Made by a program: the position numbers and the translations under genes. A DNA stretch of 64,000 bases from Lutimonas vermicola (GTDB lineage: Bacteria; Bacteroidota; Bacteroidia; Flavobacteriales; Flavobacteriaceae): the NCBI RefSeq assembly GCF_038433205.1, contig NZ_JBCDNA010000002.1, positions 496,001-560,000 on the forward strand, given 5' to 3'. Position 1 is the stretch's first letter. Each line of letters starts with the position of its first letter. The notes below the pieces were generated by a model that saw only the letters and a program-made list of their open reading frames with translations, was not told the DNA's origin and did not search any database. Shown here one piece after another: positions 53,706 to 63,294 of this stretch.

Positions 53706-54974
53706 ATGCCTATAAACGATTCGTTCTTTAAAACTTTGCTTGTTGCCGGTCTTTTTTCACTGTGTTGCCTTAATTTAAATGCTCAGCAGAATAATATCAT
53801 CCTGCCTCCCGCGAACATCAAAACTATAGAGTTTAAACCTCAAAAACCAGAGGCCTATGCCCCTATCGTAAAACTGGGTGAAAAACTCATTTTAAGCTTT
53901 GATGATATCAATTCAGAAGAAAGGATCTATTCTTATCGCCTCGATCACTGTGATTACAACTGGCAAAAATCAAATCTGTCTTCAACTGAGTTTATGACAG
54001 GCTATGCAACGGATAGAATTAGAAAATATCAAAATTCATTTAATACGCTGCAGTATTACACGCATTACGAACTTCAAATCCCCAATGAAAGCAACAGGAT
54101 TAAAATAAGTGGTAACTATTTGATCAGTATTCTTGATGATTACGGAAAGGTATTATTCACGCGAAGATTCATCATATACCAGCCAAAAGTAAACGTGGCC
54201 GTAACAGCTCATCGAAGCACTAATCCTGCAGTAATTAACGAAAAACATAGTATTCAGTTCAGGATTGATCACCCGAACCTGCTTTTAAATGATCCCAATC
54301 GAGAGATCAAAGTCGATGTTTACCAAAATAATGACTGGAACTCGGTGATCAAGGGCATCAAACCCAAATTTACCAGAGGGAAACAGCTTTTGTATAATTA
54401 TATAGATGGTATTTCTTTTTGGGCAGGTAACGAATACCTTTATTTTGACACCAAGGAAATCAGAAACGCAACGAATAATATTTTTAAAACCCGTTTGGAC
54501 AATATCTTTAATACTTTTCTCTATGTCAATGAAGCAAGGGGAAACAGACCTTATTCATTCTACCCGGATATCAATGGGAATTTTGTGTTAAGGACACTGG
54601 ATGCGGAGAACGTATCGTTAGAAGGAGATTATTCGCTGGTACATTTTGGGTTAGTTTATAAAGAGAACTTTGAACAGGAAGACATCTACATCTACGGTAG
54701 TTTCAATGATTGGCAAATCTCAGAAGAAAACAGAATGACTTATAATGAAGTCTCAGGCCGGTATGAAGCAGCCATTCTTTTTAAACAAGGTTTTTATAAT
54801 TATACTTATGTTTCGGTGAATAAAAACAACATGATAGACCCTTATAAGGTTGAAGGTTCGTTTTACCAAACCGAAAATGAGTACACCGTTATCGTTTATT
54901 ACAGGAAATTTGGCGCCCGGTATGACCAGGCCATAGGTTTAGGATCGACTAATTCACAGAAATTACTAAATTAG
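53706..54974 (+). CDS. Type IX secretion system plug protein (DUF5103 family)
   Basis: The 422-residue protein has a signal peptide (about 1-27, ending LNAQ) followed by the family block NNIILPPANIKTIEFKPQ. DHCDYNWQKSNLSSTEFMTGY and a C-terminal early-set/CBM48-like domain (IYGSFNDWQISEENRM ... AILFKQGFYNYTYV) complete it. In Flavobacterium johnsoniae a protein of this family was found to plug the outer-membrane translocon SprA. The metalloprotease at 3068 is a T9SS cargo, so the system should be active in this organism. Confidence 0.88.
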   Translation: MPINDSFFKTLLVAGLFSLCCLNLNAQQNNIILPPANIKTIEFKPQKPEAYAPIVKLGEKLILSFDDINSEERIYSYRLDHCDYNWQKSNLSSTEFMTGYATDRIRKYQNSFNTLQYYTHYELQIPNESNRIKISGNYLISILDDYGKVLFTRRFIIYQPKVNVAVTAHRSTNPAVINEKHSIQFRIDHPNLLLNDPNREIKVDVYQNNDWNSVIKGIKPKFTRGKQLLYNYIDGISFWAGNEYLYFDTKEIRNATNNIFKTRLDNIFNTFLYVNEARGNRPYSFYPDINGNFVLRTLDAENVSLEGDYSLVHFGLVYKENFEQEDIYIYGSFNDWQISEENRMTYNEVSGRYEAAILFKQGFYNYTYVSVNKNNMIDPYKVEGSFYQTENEYTVIVYYRKFGARYDQAIGLGSTNSQKLLN

Positions 54975-55070
54975 AATGCTAAAAGAACCACCTGACTTTA
55001 ATTGTTTGGCATGTTAAGGATGTTTATTTAAGGACTCAAAGGATTAAAAATCACCACTGACCAGATTCAA

Positions 55071-55556
55071 ATGCTTATTACTAAAGAAATAGCGCGACAT
55101 GTGAGAGAAGTTCATTTTGGAAGCAACTGGACTGATTCCTGTCTGAAAGACTAACTGAAAGATGTGAACTGGGTGGAAGCCACTACGCAGCTGTATGAAT
55201 TAAACTCCATCTCATGCCTTGCATACCATATGAATTACTATATCGTTGCCGTCTCAAAAGTATTGCAAAATCAATCTTTAGTTGCCAAAGATAAAGACAG
55301 TTTTAAACTACCCCCAATAACATCTCAGGTAGATTGGGACAATCTGCTGCAGAAAATCTGGGATGATGCTGAAAAATTTGCCGAATTGATCGAAAATTTT
55401 CCCGAAGAGAATTTGTTCAAAGATATGGCCGATAAAAAATATGGGAGTTTTTACCGAAATTTTCAAGGTATTATAGAACACTTTCATTACCATCTTGGCC
55501 AAATAGCCCTGATCAAAAAAATCATCAGAGAGAAAAGTCATTTTGCGAATTCTTGA
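55071..55556 (+). pseudogene. DinB-family protein gene interrupted by an in-frame TAA
   Basis: Reading from the ATG at 55071 gives LITKEIARHVREVHFGSNWT and so on up to CLKD, then TAA at 55152-55154. The same frame continues LKDVNWVEATTQLYELNSI to a stop at 55556 without any shift. Together the halves make one normal DinB-like four-helix protein of about 160 residues; homologs, from memory, read Leu-Lys-Asp-Thr-Leu at this point. The downstream part could start at GTG 55164 but would lack the first helix. DinB-like proteins are metal-binding; the helix-4 motif HFHYHLGQIALIK is intact. It may be a recent nonsense mutation, a sequencing error, or read through. Confidence 0.75.
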
Positions 55557-55725
55557 AAGAATTGATAAAATAAGTATAAAACTTCCTCTTTGTAGACTGA
55601 AAAAAAGTTGAATTAGCGCTTGCTAAAAATTCAATGAAAATTAGAATTTATCCAGAATAATTTTAATCCCGGGGCTAATCATATTGAGAATCAGAAAATA
55701 ATTTTCATTCTTTTTAAAAAATTTA

Positions 55726-55751
55726 TAACATGTCAGGGCTGTTTAACATGT
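55726..55751 (+). promoter_or_regulatory. Direct repeat TAACATGT, possible operator of the methylmalonyl-CoA operon
   Basis: TAACATGT occurs at 55726-55733 and again at 55744-55751, 18 bp start to start, about 50-75 bp before the expected transcript start. Each copy holds the palindrome ACATGT. The position upstream of the -33 element suits an activator. The binding protein is unknown. Confidence 0.4.
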
Positions 55752-55768
55752 AATGATATCCGTCATGT

Positions 55769-55796
55769 TTTGAAGCTTTTGTTATGAATAATTTTG
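55769..55796 (+). promoter_or_regulatory. Promoter of the methylmalonyl-CoA operon
   Basis: TTTG (55769-55772), a 16-base spacer and TAATTTTG (55789-55796) match the Bacteroidota consensus, with the spacer one base shorter than usual. The first gene starts 37 bp downstream. Confidence 0.6.
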
Positions 55797-55833
55797 CATG
55801 GCATTTTAAACACAATCAACAAAACTCACGAAA

Positions 55834-56235
55834 ATGAATATCAGTCACATCGAACACATCGGAATCGCCGTAAAAAGCATTGAAGAATCAAGAAAATATT
55901 ACGAAGAAGTTTTAGGCCTTTCGTGCTATGCTGTTGAAGAAGTAAAGGACCAAAAAGTTAAAACTGCCTTTTTTAAGGTTGGTGATACAAAAATTGAATT
56001 GCTTGAAAGTACATCTCCTGATGGTCCAATTGGAAAATTCATTGAAAAAAAAGGAGAAGGAATGCATCATATCGCCTTTGCAGTGCCTAATGCAACAGAG
56101 GCCCTTAAAAACCTTTCCAAGAAAGGGGTCCAACTGGTGGATAAAGTTTCCAGAGATGGTGCAGAAGGGTTAAAGATAGGATTCCTTCATCCAAGATCTA
56201 CTCATGGAGTACTCACCGAACTTTGCTCGAAGTAA
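55834..56235 (+). CDS. mce: Methylmalonyl-CoA epimerase
   Basis: The 133-residue enzyme of the vicinal-oxygen-chelate superfamily interconverts (R)- and (S)-methylmalonyl-CoA. Metal-binding residues are in HIEHIGIAVKSIEES (N-terminal), in GMHHIAFAVPNA (middle) and in the C-terminal GVLTELCSK. Two beta-alpha-beta-beta-beta modules make the normal length. It links the decarboxylase (which uses the S form) and the mutase (which uses the R form), both encoded downstream in the same operon. Confidence 0.95.
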   Translation: MNISHIEHIGIAVKSIEESRKYYEEVLGLSCYAVEEVKDQKVKTAFFKVGDTKIELLESTSPDGPIGKFIEKKGEGMHHIAFAVPNATEALKNLSKKGVQLVDKVSRDGAEGLKIGFLHPRSTHGVLTELCSK

Positions 56236-56296
56236 GAAACTACGCTTACAGTTAAAAAGGAAATTAAACAATTAGATTCCAATTAAATTAAATCCC

Positions 56297-57856
56297 ATGG
56301 TCAATCAGACAAAAATTAATGAACTCATTGAAAAAAGAGCTAAAGCCAAATTAGGTGGTGGAGAAAAAAGAATCGACTCTCAACACGCAAAAGGCAAGTT
56401 GACAGCCCGTGAAAGAATAGATTTACTGCTCGATGATGATAGTTTTGAAGAATTCGACATGTTCGTAACCCACAGAACCAAATCGTTTGGGCTTGACAAA
56501 CAAAAATTCCTTTCTGATGGTGTTATCACAGGTCATGGTACTATCGACGGAAGAATCGTTTACGTGTTTTCACAAGACTTTACCGTTTTTGGAGGGTCAC
56601 TTTCTGAAACATATGCCTTGAAAATTTGTAAAATTATGGATATGGCCATGAAGATAGGGGCTCCGGTCATTGGCTTAAATGACAGTGGTGGTGCCAGGAT
56701 TCAGGAAGGGGTAAGATCTCTTGCCGGATATGCCGAGATCTTCCAGCGAAATATAATGGCTTCCGGAGTTATTCCCCAAATCTCATCTATTCTGGGACCA
56801 TGTGCAGGGGGAGCAGTATACTCTCCGGCACTTACTGATTTTACCATTATGACCGATCAAACCAGTTATATGTTTGTAACCGGCCCTAAAGTGGTGGAAA
56901 CCGTAACAGGAGAAGTAGTAACAACCGAAGAATTAGGAGGCGCACATATCCACTCTACCAAATCAGGTGTGTCACATTTCTTAGCAGATAATGATGAGGA
57001 AAACATTTTACTGGTCAGAAAATTAATGAGTTATTTACCTTCAAATAATCTTGAAGATCCACCAATCATCAAATGTAAAGACCCCATAGACAGGCTTGAG
57101 GATGCATTGAATGAATTTATTCCCGAAAACCCCAACCAGCCCTACGACATGGTAGATGTAATTTCTTCAATTACCGACCGGGGCGAGTTTATGGAAGTCC
57201 ACCGAAATTATGCCAGAAACATAGTTGTGGGGTTTGGTCGTTTTAATGGCCGACCCGTTGGAATTGTGGCAAACCAGCCTAAATATTACGCCGGTGTACT
57301 TGACATCGAAGCTTCAAGGAAAGCAGCGCGTTTCGTTCGCTTTTGTGACGCCTTCAACATACCCATAGTCACTCTTGTCGATGTGCCAGGTTTCCTTCCG
57401 GGAACAGGCCAGGAATATGGCGGTATTATCCTACATGGTGCCAAATTACTATTTGCTTATGGGGAGGCTACGGTTCCAAAAGTGACCATCACCCTGCGCA
57501 AGTCTTATGGTGGAGCTCATGACGTCATGAGTTGCAAGCAACTTAGAGGTGACATCAACTACGCATGGCCAACGGCAGAAATTGCGGTCATGGGAGCCAA
57601 AGGTGCCGTTGAGGTTCTTGAAGGAAGAAACATCAATAAAATTGATGATGATCAGGAAAAAAGAGATTACATCTCTCAAAAAGAAGACGAATACACAAAA
57701 AAATTCGCCAATCCTTATGAGGCAGCAAAATATGGCTTTATTGATGATGTTATAGAACCAAGGAATACACGTTTCAGAATCATCAGGGCCCTGGAGTTAT
57801 TAGCGAATAAGAAAGAGGTCAATCCTCCAAAGAAACATTCAAATATTCCATTATAA
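56297..57856 (+). CDS. mmdA: Methylmalonyl-CoA decarboxylase carboxyltransferase (alpha) subunit
   Basis: The 519-residue protein is a biotin-dependent carboxyltransferase with two crotonase-like halves. Blocks: GKLTARERIDLLLDDDSFEE, YVFSQDFTVFGGSLSE, GLNDSGGARIQEGV (acyl-CoA site) and CAGGAVYSPALTDF. In the second half are VDVPGFLPGTGQEYGGIILHGAKLLFAY and TLRKSYGGAHDVM. It could also be the beta subunit of propionyl-CoA carboxylase. The neighbours (OadG-like, biotin carrier and Na+ pump subunits) and the lack of a biotin carboxylase gene favour the Na+-translocating decarboxylase. It overlaps the next gene by one base. Confidence 0.93.
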   Translation: MVNQTKINELIEKRAKAKLGGGEKRIDSQHAKGKLTARERIDLLLDDDSFEEFDMFVTHRTKSFGLDKQKFLSDGVITGHGTIDGRIVYVFSQDFTVFGGSLSETYALKICKIMDMAMKIGAPVIGLNDSGGARIQEGVRSLAGYAEIFQRNIMASGVIPQISSILGPCAGGAVYSPALTDFTIMTDQTSYMFVTGPKVVETVTGEVVTTEELGGAHIHSTKSGVSHFLADNDEENILLVRKLMSYLPSNNLEDPPIIKCKDPIDRLEDALNEFIPENPNQPYDMVDVISSITDRGEFMEVHRNYARNIVVGFGRFNGRPVGIVANQPKYYAGVLDIEASRKAARFVRFCDAFNIPIVTLVDVPGFLPGTGQEYGGIILHGAKLLFAYGEATVPKVTITLRKSYGGAHDVMSCKQLRGDINYAWPTAEIAVMGAKGAVEVLEGRNINKIDDDQEKRDYISQKEDEYTKKFANPYEAAKYGFIDDVIEPRNTRFRIIRALELLANKKEVNPPKKHSNIPL

Positions 57857-58215
57857 TGATACTGAGCATTTTTCTAATGACACAAATAAAAGAGGGTTAT
57901 CTGATCCTTTTTTCAGGATTGATCATAGTTTTTACTGCTTTATTGATCCTTTCACTGTTCTTTAAGTTTGGATTGCCAGTGATGCTTTATACCTATAAAA
58001 TCATCACAAAAGGTCCTGATAAAAAAATCAAGGACATCTCCATTGCCTCCAATAAAAAGTTTACCGGTGAAGAAGCTGCCGTCATAGCGGCAACGATTCA
58101 AATATATCTTAGCGAGCAGCATGATTTTGAGAATCCGATATTGACTATTAAAAAGGCTGAAAAGTCATATTCTCCTTGGAGTTCCAAAATTTATGGCGTA
58201 CAAAATAAGTTGTAA
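57856..58215 (+). CDS. mmdD: OadG-family small membrane subunit (delta)
   Basis: The 119-residue protein has one membrane helix (about 14-40, ILFSGLIIVFTALLILSLFF). A cytosolic tail has EEAAVIAATIQIYLSEQHDFE, the OadG motif before the C-terminus. It helps assemble the decarboxylase on the membrane. The C-terminal SPWSSKIYGVQ is typical of the family. It starts on the last base of the mmdA stop codon. Confidence 0.88.
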   Translation: MILSIFLMTQIKEGYLILFSGLIIVFTALLILSLFFKFGLPVMLYTYKIITKGPDKKIKDISIASNKKFTGEEAAVIAATIQIYLSEQHDFENPILTIKKAEKSYSPWSSKIYGVQNKL

Positions 58216-58260
58216 TACCCACCTTATTATTTGACTTGAAAAACCAGAAAACCAAAAAAA

Positions 58261-58680
58261 ATGAAATCATTTAAATTCAAAGTACACGAAAATAATTACC
58301 ATGTTACTCTCTTGTCACACGAAGGAAATACTATTGAGCTAGAGGTCAATGGAACAAAATATGAAGTACAGCTCCAGGAGGAGGTTAAAACCACCAAAAC
58401 ACCAACTTTGGTAAGATCAGCTTCGAAAAGACCGGTTGAACCACTCAAGGTTAATCCTTCTTCCAAAAAGACAAAAATTCTGGCTCCTATCCCCGGATCC
58501 ATACTCATGGTGGATGTTAAAGTGGGTGATAGCGTGAAAGTTGGTGATCGTTTGGTTCAGTTGGAAGCCATGAAGATGGAAAATAACATCACTTCTGAAA
58601 AAGCAGGTAAGATTACTGCTGTGCTTGTGAGTGTTGGACAAAAAGTTTTACAAAACGAAGTGATGATTGAACTTGAATAA
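58261..58680 (+). CDS. mmdC: Biotin carrier (gamma) subunit of the decarboxylase
   Basis: The 139-residue protein ends in a biotinyl domain (about 72-139). The biotinylated Lys105 is in VQLEAMKMENNI, and VGDSVKVGDRL is the neighbouring hairpin. The N-terminal part (about 1-60) is a small beta-rich region joined by a Lys/Ser/Pro linker. The biotin arm carries CO2 from the carboxyltransferase to the membrane pump. It starts 45 bp after mmdD. Confidence 0.94.
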   Translation: MKSFKFKVHENNYHVTLLSHEGNTIELEVNGTKYEVQLQEEVKTTKTPTLVRSASKRPVEPLKVNPSSKKTKILAPIPGSILMVDVKVGDSVKVGDRLVQLEAMKMENNITSEKAGKITAVLVSVGQKVLQNEVMIELE

Positions 58681-58749
58681 ATGCGATATAAAGACTCCAG
58701 GGTCTTGCAAAAGGTTAATAAATCATTTATTCACAGAAAAGAAAGAACA

Positions 58750-60075
58750 ATGAAAAAATTATTTATCGTATTTGGATCCCTCGCCTTGCTCCTGCTCTTA
58801 CAACCTATATTGAGCATTGGAAGCCTTGCAGAGCCCATAGAGATTGCATCGATTGACGGAATCTCCCAAAGCCTGGACAATGAACTGGATTCAACTGTTT
58901 CAGGAGCCTTCACCGGATTAAAGAGGTTTTACAATTTCACGGGGTTTGCCAATGCCACATCCGGTAACCTGATCATGATTTTGATCGGGATTATCTTTAT
59001 TTACCTCGGTATCAAATACGATTATGAACCCTTATTGCTGATTCCTATCGGAGCCGGTGTTATTATTGGAAATATTCCTTTTGTACCTGGTAATCAAACA
59101 GGGATCTACGAAAGCGGGTCAGTATTGAATTATTTATACTTTGGTGTTGTAAAGGGAATCTACCCTCCCTTGATATTTTTAGGCATCGGAGCGATGACCG
59201 ATTTTTCTTCCCTCATCGCCAACCCGAAACTAATGCTGCTGGGGGCAGCTGCGCAGATCGGGGTGTTCGCGACTTTTATGGGTGCCCTTTATCTCGGTTT
59301 CAATTTACCCGAAGCAGGTGCCATAGGAATTATTGGTGGTGCAGACGGACCAACGGCCATCTTCCTTTCCTCAAAACTAGCCAACGGCATTAATATTTTG
59401 GCCGATGGAACAACGGTTAAAAACCTGATCGGGCCTATAGCCATTGCCGCATATTCTTATATGGCTCTTGTACCGGTTATTCAACCTCCATTGATGAGAT
59501 TATTGATCTCGAAAGAAGATCGAAAAATAAGGATGAAACCCCCAAGAGCGGTTTCCCAAAAGGAGAAAATGATCTTTCCTGTTGTCGCATTATTATTGAC
59601 TACCTTTATATCGCCCAGTGCATTACCATTATTAGGTATGTTGTTCTTTGGCAATTTATTAAAAGAATCAGGACGAACCGAGCGGCTGGCCGATACGGCA
59701 AGAACCAAACTTATTGATATTGTCACGATTCTTCTGGGTGTCACGGTCGGAGCATCTACTCAGGCCGATATTTTTATCACGAAAGACTCTCTGCTTATTT
59801 TTGGTTTGGGAGCCATCTCCTTTGTTATTGCAACAATGGGAGGTTTGCTTTTTGCAAAATTTATGAACCGATTCTTAAAAGGAGACAACAAAATAAACCC
59901 TCTAATTGGTGCTGCCGGGGTTTCGGCTGTTCCCGACAGCGCAAGGGTTGTTCACGCTGAGGCATTAAAATCAGATCCTCATAATTACCTGTTGATGCAT
60001 GCCATGGCGCCTAATGTTTCGGGTGTAATCGGATCAGCTATAGCAGCAGGTATCATATTAAGCTTTTTATCGTAA
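58750..60075 (+). CDS. mmdB: Na+-pumping decarboxylase membrane (beta) subunit
   Basis: From the ATG at 58750 the protein has 441 residues; the frame is open back to 58681, directly after the mmdC stop, but those 23 residues are hydrophilic and the shorter form begins with a hydrophobic helix (MKKLFIVFGSLALLLLL). Family hallmarks are GGADGPTAIFLSSKLA (about 220-235) and a second re-entrant region with GAAGVSAVPDSARVVH. This is the subunit that decarboxylates carboxybiotin and exports Na+. About ten further membrane helices are visible. Confidence 0.93.
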   Translation: MKKLFIVFGSLALLLLLQPILSIGSLAEPIEIASIDGISQSLDNELDSTVSGAFTGLKRFYNFTGFANATSGNLIMILIGIIFIYLGIKYDYEPLLLIPIGAGVIIGNIPFVPGNQTGIYESGSVLNYLYFGVVKGIYPPLIFLGIGAMTDFSSLIANPKLMLLGAAAQIGVFATFMGALYLGFNLPEAGAIGIIGGADGPTAIFLSSKLANGINILADGTTVKNLIGPIAIAAYSYMALVPVIQPPLMRLLISKEDRKIRMKPPRAVSQKEKMIFPVVALLLTTFISPSALPLLGMLFFGNLLKESGRTERLADTARTKLIDIVTILLGVTVGASTQADIFITKDSLLIFGLGAISFVIATMGGLLFAKFMNRFLKGDNKINPLIGAAGVSAVPDSARVVHAEALKSDPHNYLLMHAMAPNVSGVIGSAIAAGIILSFLS

Positions 60076-60120
60076 GACATAACAGAAAAACAATATTTAT
60101 CACTACAAAATATATATCAA

Positions 60121-61410
60121 ATGAAAATCCCCAATATTATGACAGCACAAGAAGCTGTTAAATTGATCAAATCAGGAAACAGGGTATTAATCCAGGGAGG
60201 TGCCGCAACCCCGCAAGCTTTGGTGAAGGCAATGGTTGAAAGAGGCCCGGAATTAAAAGGCGTCGAAATTGTCCATTTGCATACTGAAGGCGAATGTGGA
60301 TATACCTCTTTAGAGTTAAAAGACAGTTTTCATACCAATGCTTTTTTTATTGGGGGAAACATTAGAAATATGATCGGTATAACTGCCGACTATATTCCTA
60401 TTTTTCTAAGTGATATTCCAAGTTTATTCCGTCAGGGTTATATGGATCTTGATGTGGTCCTTGTCAACGTATCACACCCCGATAAACACGGGTTTTGTTC
60501 CTTGGGAGTATCAGTTGATATCGTGATTTCTGCCATTGAAAAAGGTAAAAAAGTAATTGCGCAGATCAACAAAAACATGCCCAGAACCTTTGGAGACGGC
60601 ATCGTTCATCTCAACAATTTTGATGCCTGCGTTATGGTTGATGAAGAAATACATGAAATGAAATTTGTTGCGCCAACTGATGCTGAAAAAAGAATTGGGA
60701 AAAATATAGCCGAGATTATTGAAGATGGATCTACCTTACAAATGGGTATAGGCGGAATCCCAAATGCGGTGCTAACTTATCTTGACAATCATAAAAATCT
60801 TGGTGTCCATACGGAGATGTTTTCAGAAGGTATTGTTGATTTGGTTGAAAAAGGTGTTGTCAATGGCGCCAAGAAAAAAGTTAACCCCTACAAAATAGTT
60901 TCTGGTTTTGCCATGGGTACCCGAAGGCTTTATGATTTTATGGATGACAACGCCGAAATTGAAATGCGGGATATAGCCTACGTCAATGATACCGCTATTA
61001 TCAGGCAGAATCCAAAAGTTACCGCCATCAACTCTGCCATTGAAATCGATATGACCGGCCAGGTATGTGCAGATTCGATTGGTTTGAGGATGTTCTCAGG
61101 CGTGGGAGGTCAAATGGACTTTATGCGCGGAGCAGCCTTGTCAAAAGGAGGAAAACCAATTATCGCCATCACCTCGACAACAGCAAAAGGATTTTCTAAG
61201 ATTGTTCCTTCCTTGAAACCGGGAGCCGGAGTTGTAACCACCAGGGCACATGCCAGGTTCGTTGCGACTGAATACGGAGTCGCAGAGTTGTTTGGAAAAA
61301 ATTTGAGACAAAGAGCATGCGCCTTGAGAGACGTTGCCCATCCTGATCATCGTGAATCATTGGACAAAGCAATTCATGAAAGGTTTTCAGGCTCTGTCGT
61401 GAGCATTTAA
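60121..61410 (+). CDS. Acetyl-CoA hydrolase/CoA-transferase family protein
   Basis: The 429-residue enzyme moves CoA between acyl groups. Blocks: GNRVLIQGGAATPQALVKAM, GIGGIPNAVLTYLDNHKNLGVHTEMFSEG with the catalytic Glu in HTEMFSEG, and GGQMDFMRGAALSKGGKPIIA. The context suggests propionyl-CoA:succinate or propionyl-CoA:acetate transfer to close the methylmalonyl-CoA route, but the specificity cannot be read from the sequence. It starts 45 bp after mmdB. Confidence 0.9.
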   Translation: MKIPNIMTAQEAVKLIKSGNRVLIQGGAATPQALVKAMVERGPELKGVEIVHLHTEGECGYTSLELKDSFHTNAFFIGGNIRNMIGITADYIPIFLSDIPSLFRQGYMDLDVVLVNVSHPDKHGFCSLGVSVDIVISAIEKGKKVIAQINKNMPRTFGDGIVHLNNFDACVMVDEEIHEMKFVAPTDAEKRIGKNIAEIIEDGSTLQMGIGGIPNAVLTYLDNHKNLGVHTEMFSEGIVDLVEKGVVNGAKKKVNPYKIVSGFAMGTRRLYDFMDDNAEIEMRDIAYVNDTAIIRQNPKVTAINSAIEIDMTGQVCADSIGLRMFSGVGGQMDFMRGAALSKGGKPIIAITSTTAKGFSKIVPSLKPGAGVVTTRAHARFVATEYGVAELFGKNLRQRACALRDVAHPDHRESLDKAIHERFSGSVVSI

Positions 61411-61467
61411 TGATTAAATTTATGGTGCTGAATAATAAAATTAAATTGTAGAAAATAAACACAGGTT

Positions 61468-63294
61468 ATGCATAACGATAGCAAAGATAAAATGCTGTTT
61501 CAGGATTTCGCTCCTCAGACAAAAAAGGACTGGATTAAAAAAGTCACCTCAGATCTGAAAGGAGCTGACTTTGATAAAAAATTGGTTTGGAAAAATCTCA
61601 ATGGCATTGACCTTGAACCTTTTTATACAAGAGACAAAAAGAAAGCATTTCTGAAAAATACAGGAGAGAACAGCTCCGAAACAGCCAATTACAGGAGAAT
61701 TGCCGTCAAAGGAGCTAAGGAAGGAAACCACCTTGCACTAAAGGCACTGGAAGAAGGTATGACAGGGCTTCTATTCGAAATAAAATCCGAGGTAAAACCT
61801 GATGAATTACTTGAAAATATTGATTTCAATAATATTTGGGTGTCCTTTGTTTTGAATGAGGAATTCTTTTCATTTACCTCGGCGTTGAAATCTTTTCTGG
61901 AAGAACACTCTATAGATCCGAAAACAGTAAGGGGTTATATTGATTTTAACTTTTTCAACCAATATCTCAGTACGGGAAAGCTGGCAGCAAACAGCATTGA
62001 GCAATTAGGTGTGCTAACGACACTTTTCTCTGACTACCCCAATCTAAAAACCCTGGTAATCTCAGGAACCATTTATCAGGACGCCGGATCAAATCAGGTT
62101 CAGGAAATTGCCTATACCCTGAATTCTTTGGTATTTTTAATTGAGCAAATGACTCAAAAAAATTGTTCTGTTCAACAGATTTTTGAAAACCTGCATTTTA
62201 TTTTGGGAATAAGCTCTGAATATTTTGTGGAAATAGCAAAATTGAGGGTATTTAATAGCCTGCTTTATGAAATTGCTGCAAAATACGGAGTGCATAATGC
62301 CAAGGTTGGCTTGTCGGCTAAAACATCGGTTTGGTCAAAGTCAGTTACTGATGCCAATACCAATATGCTGAGAACCACAACAGAGGCCATGTCAGCATTA
62401 TTGGGTAATGCTGATGGAATTGAATTGGACCCCTATGATAATCCGTTTAAAAAATCAAATGACTTTTCAAGTAGAATCGCAGGAAACATTACCACCATTT
62501 TAAAAGAGGAATCCTATTTTGGAAAAGTTGCCAATCCGGTGGACGGATCCTACTATATTGAAGAATTGAGCTTACAAATGGCGCAACATGCCTTGAACAT
62601 TTTTAAATCCATTGAAGCTGAAGGAGGGTTTATTTCACAAGTAGAAAATGAGAATATCCAGTCTCAGATCGCAGAGATCAGAATGAAAAAGGTCAAGTTG
62701 CTCTCTCAAAGGCGACTTGCCATGGTTGGCGTAAACAAATATCCCAATCTAATGGAAACAATTTCTGAAGATATTCTTGATCATCAAAAAAGAAATGACG
62801 ACCCAAAATTGTTAGTTGCTCAAAGAGCCGGTCTTGAAATGGAAAAGGTCAGGTATAATACCGAACATTTTGTAAGCGAAAAAGGCTTTAGGCCCAGCGT
62901 TGAGATTGTAAGTTTTGGACAATTGACCATGAGAAAGGCAAGAGCTGCTTTTGCCTATGATTTCATGGGTGTAAGCGGTTTTGAGATCGGGAGTGAACAG
63001 AGCTTCGATTCATTTAAGTCAGCTGTTGAAAAATCAGCTTCATCAGATTCCAATGTGGTTGTTATGTGCAGTTCAGATCCTGATTACAGTGAATCAGCAT
63101 TGGATTTTGTAAAGGATTTCAGGTCTAAAAATACTTCCAAGGTGTTGATCCTGGCAGGTTATCCTGAAGAGATACAGGAATCACTTCTCGAAGCAGGGCT
63201 TGACGGATTTATTCATATGCGTTCAGATATTTTTAAAACGCTTACAGAGATTCAAGATAAAATTTCAAAAACAACTAAACCTTTGGAGATATGA
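61468..63294 (+). CDS. mutA: Methylmalonyl-CoA mutase small subunit
   Basis: The 608-residue subunit pairs with the catalytic large subunit. The TIM-barrel part resembles the large subunit but is diverged (WSKSVTDANTNMLRTTTEAMSALLG, PVDGSYYIEELSLQMA). The C-terminal cobalamin-like domain (about 480-600) lacks the DxHxxG cobalamin-ligand motif, as in other small subunits. It ends in an ATGA overlap of 4 bases with the large-subunit gene, so the two are translationally coupled. Confidence 0.92.
   Translation: MHNDSKDKMLFQDFAPQTKKDWIKKVTSDLKGADFDKKLVWKNLNGIDLEPFYTRDKKKAFLKNTGENSSETANYRRIAVKGAKEGNHLALKALEEGMTGLLFEIKSEVKPDELLENIDFNNIWVSFVLNEEFFSFTSALKSFLEEHSIDPKTVRGYIDFNFFNQYLSTGKLAANSIEQLGVLTTLFSDYPNLKTLVISGTIYQDAGSNQVQEIAYTLNSLVFLIEQMTQKNCSVQQIFENLHFILGISSEYFVEIAKLRVFNSLLYEIAAKYGVHNAKVGLSAKTSVWSKSVTDANTNMLRTTTEAMSALLGNADGIELDPYDNPFKKSNDFSSRIAGNITTILKEESYFGKVANPVDGSYYIEELSLQMAQHALNIFKSIEAEGGFISQVENENIQSQIAEIRMKKVKLLSQRRLAMVGVNKYPNLMETISEDILDHQKRNDDPKLLVAQRAGLEMEKVRYNTEHFVSEKGFRPSVEIVSFGQLTMRKARAAFAYDFMGVSGFEIGSEQSFDSFKSAVEKSASSDSNVVVMCSSDPDYSESALDFVKDFRSKNTSKVLILAGYPEEIQESLLEAGLDGFIHMRSDIFKTLTEIQDKISKTTKPLEI

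Larger units (their letters stand above)
55557..55833. other. Spacer upstream of the methylmalonyl-CoA operon
   Basis: No gene was found. It contains the direct repeats and promoter described separately, and AT-rich sequence before them. Confidence 0.5.

Noticed and set aside
56297..57856. Propionyl-CoA carboxylase beta subunit as the identity of this gene
   Set aside because: No biotin carboxylase gene is present, while OadG-like, biotin carrier and Na+ pump subunits follow directly, which fits the decarboxylase.
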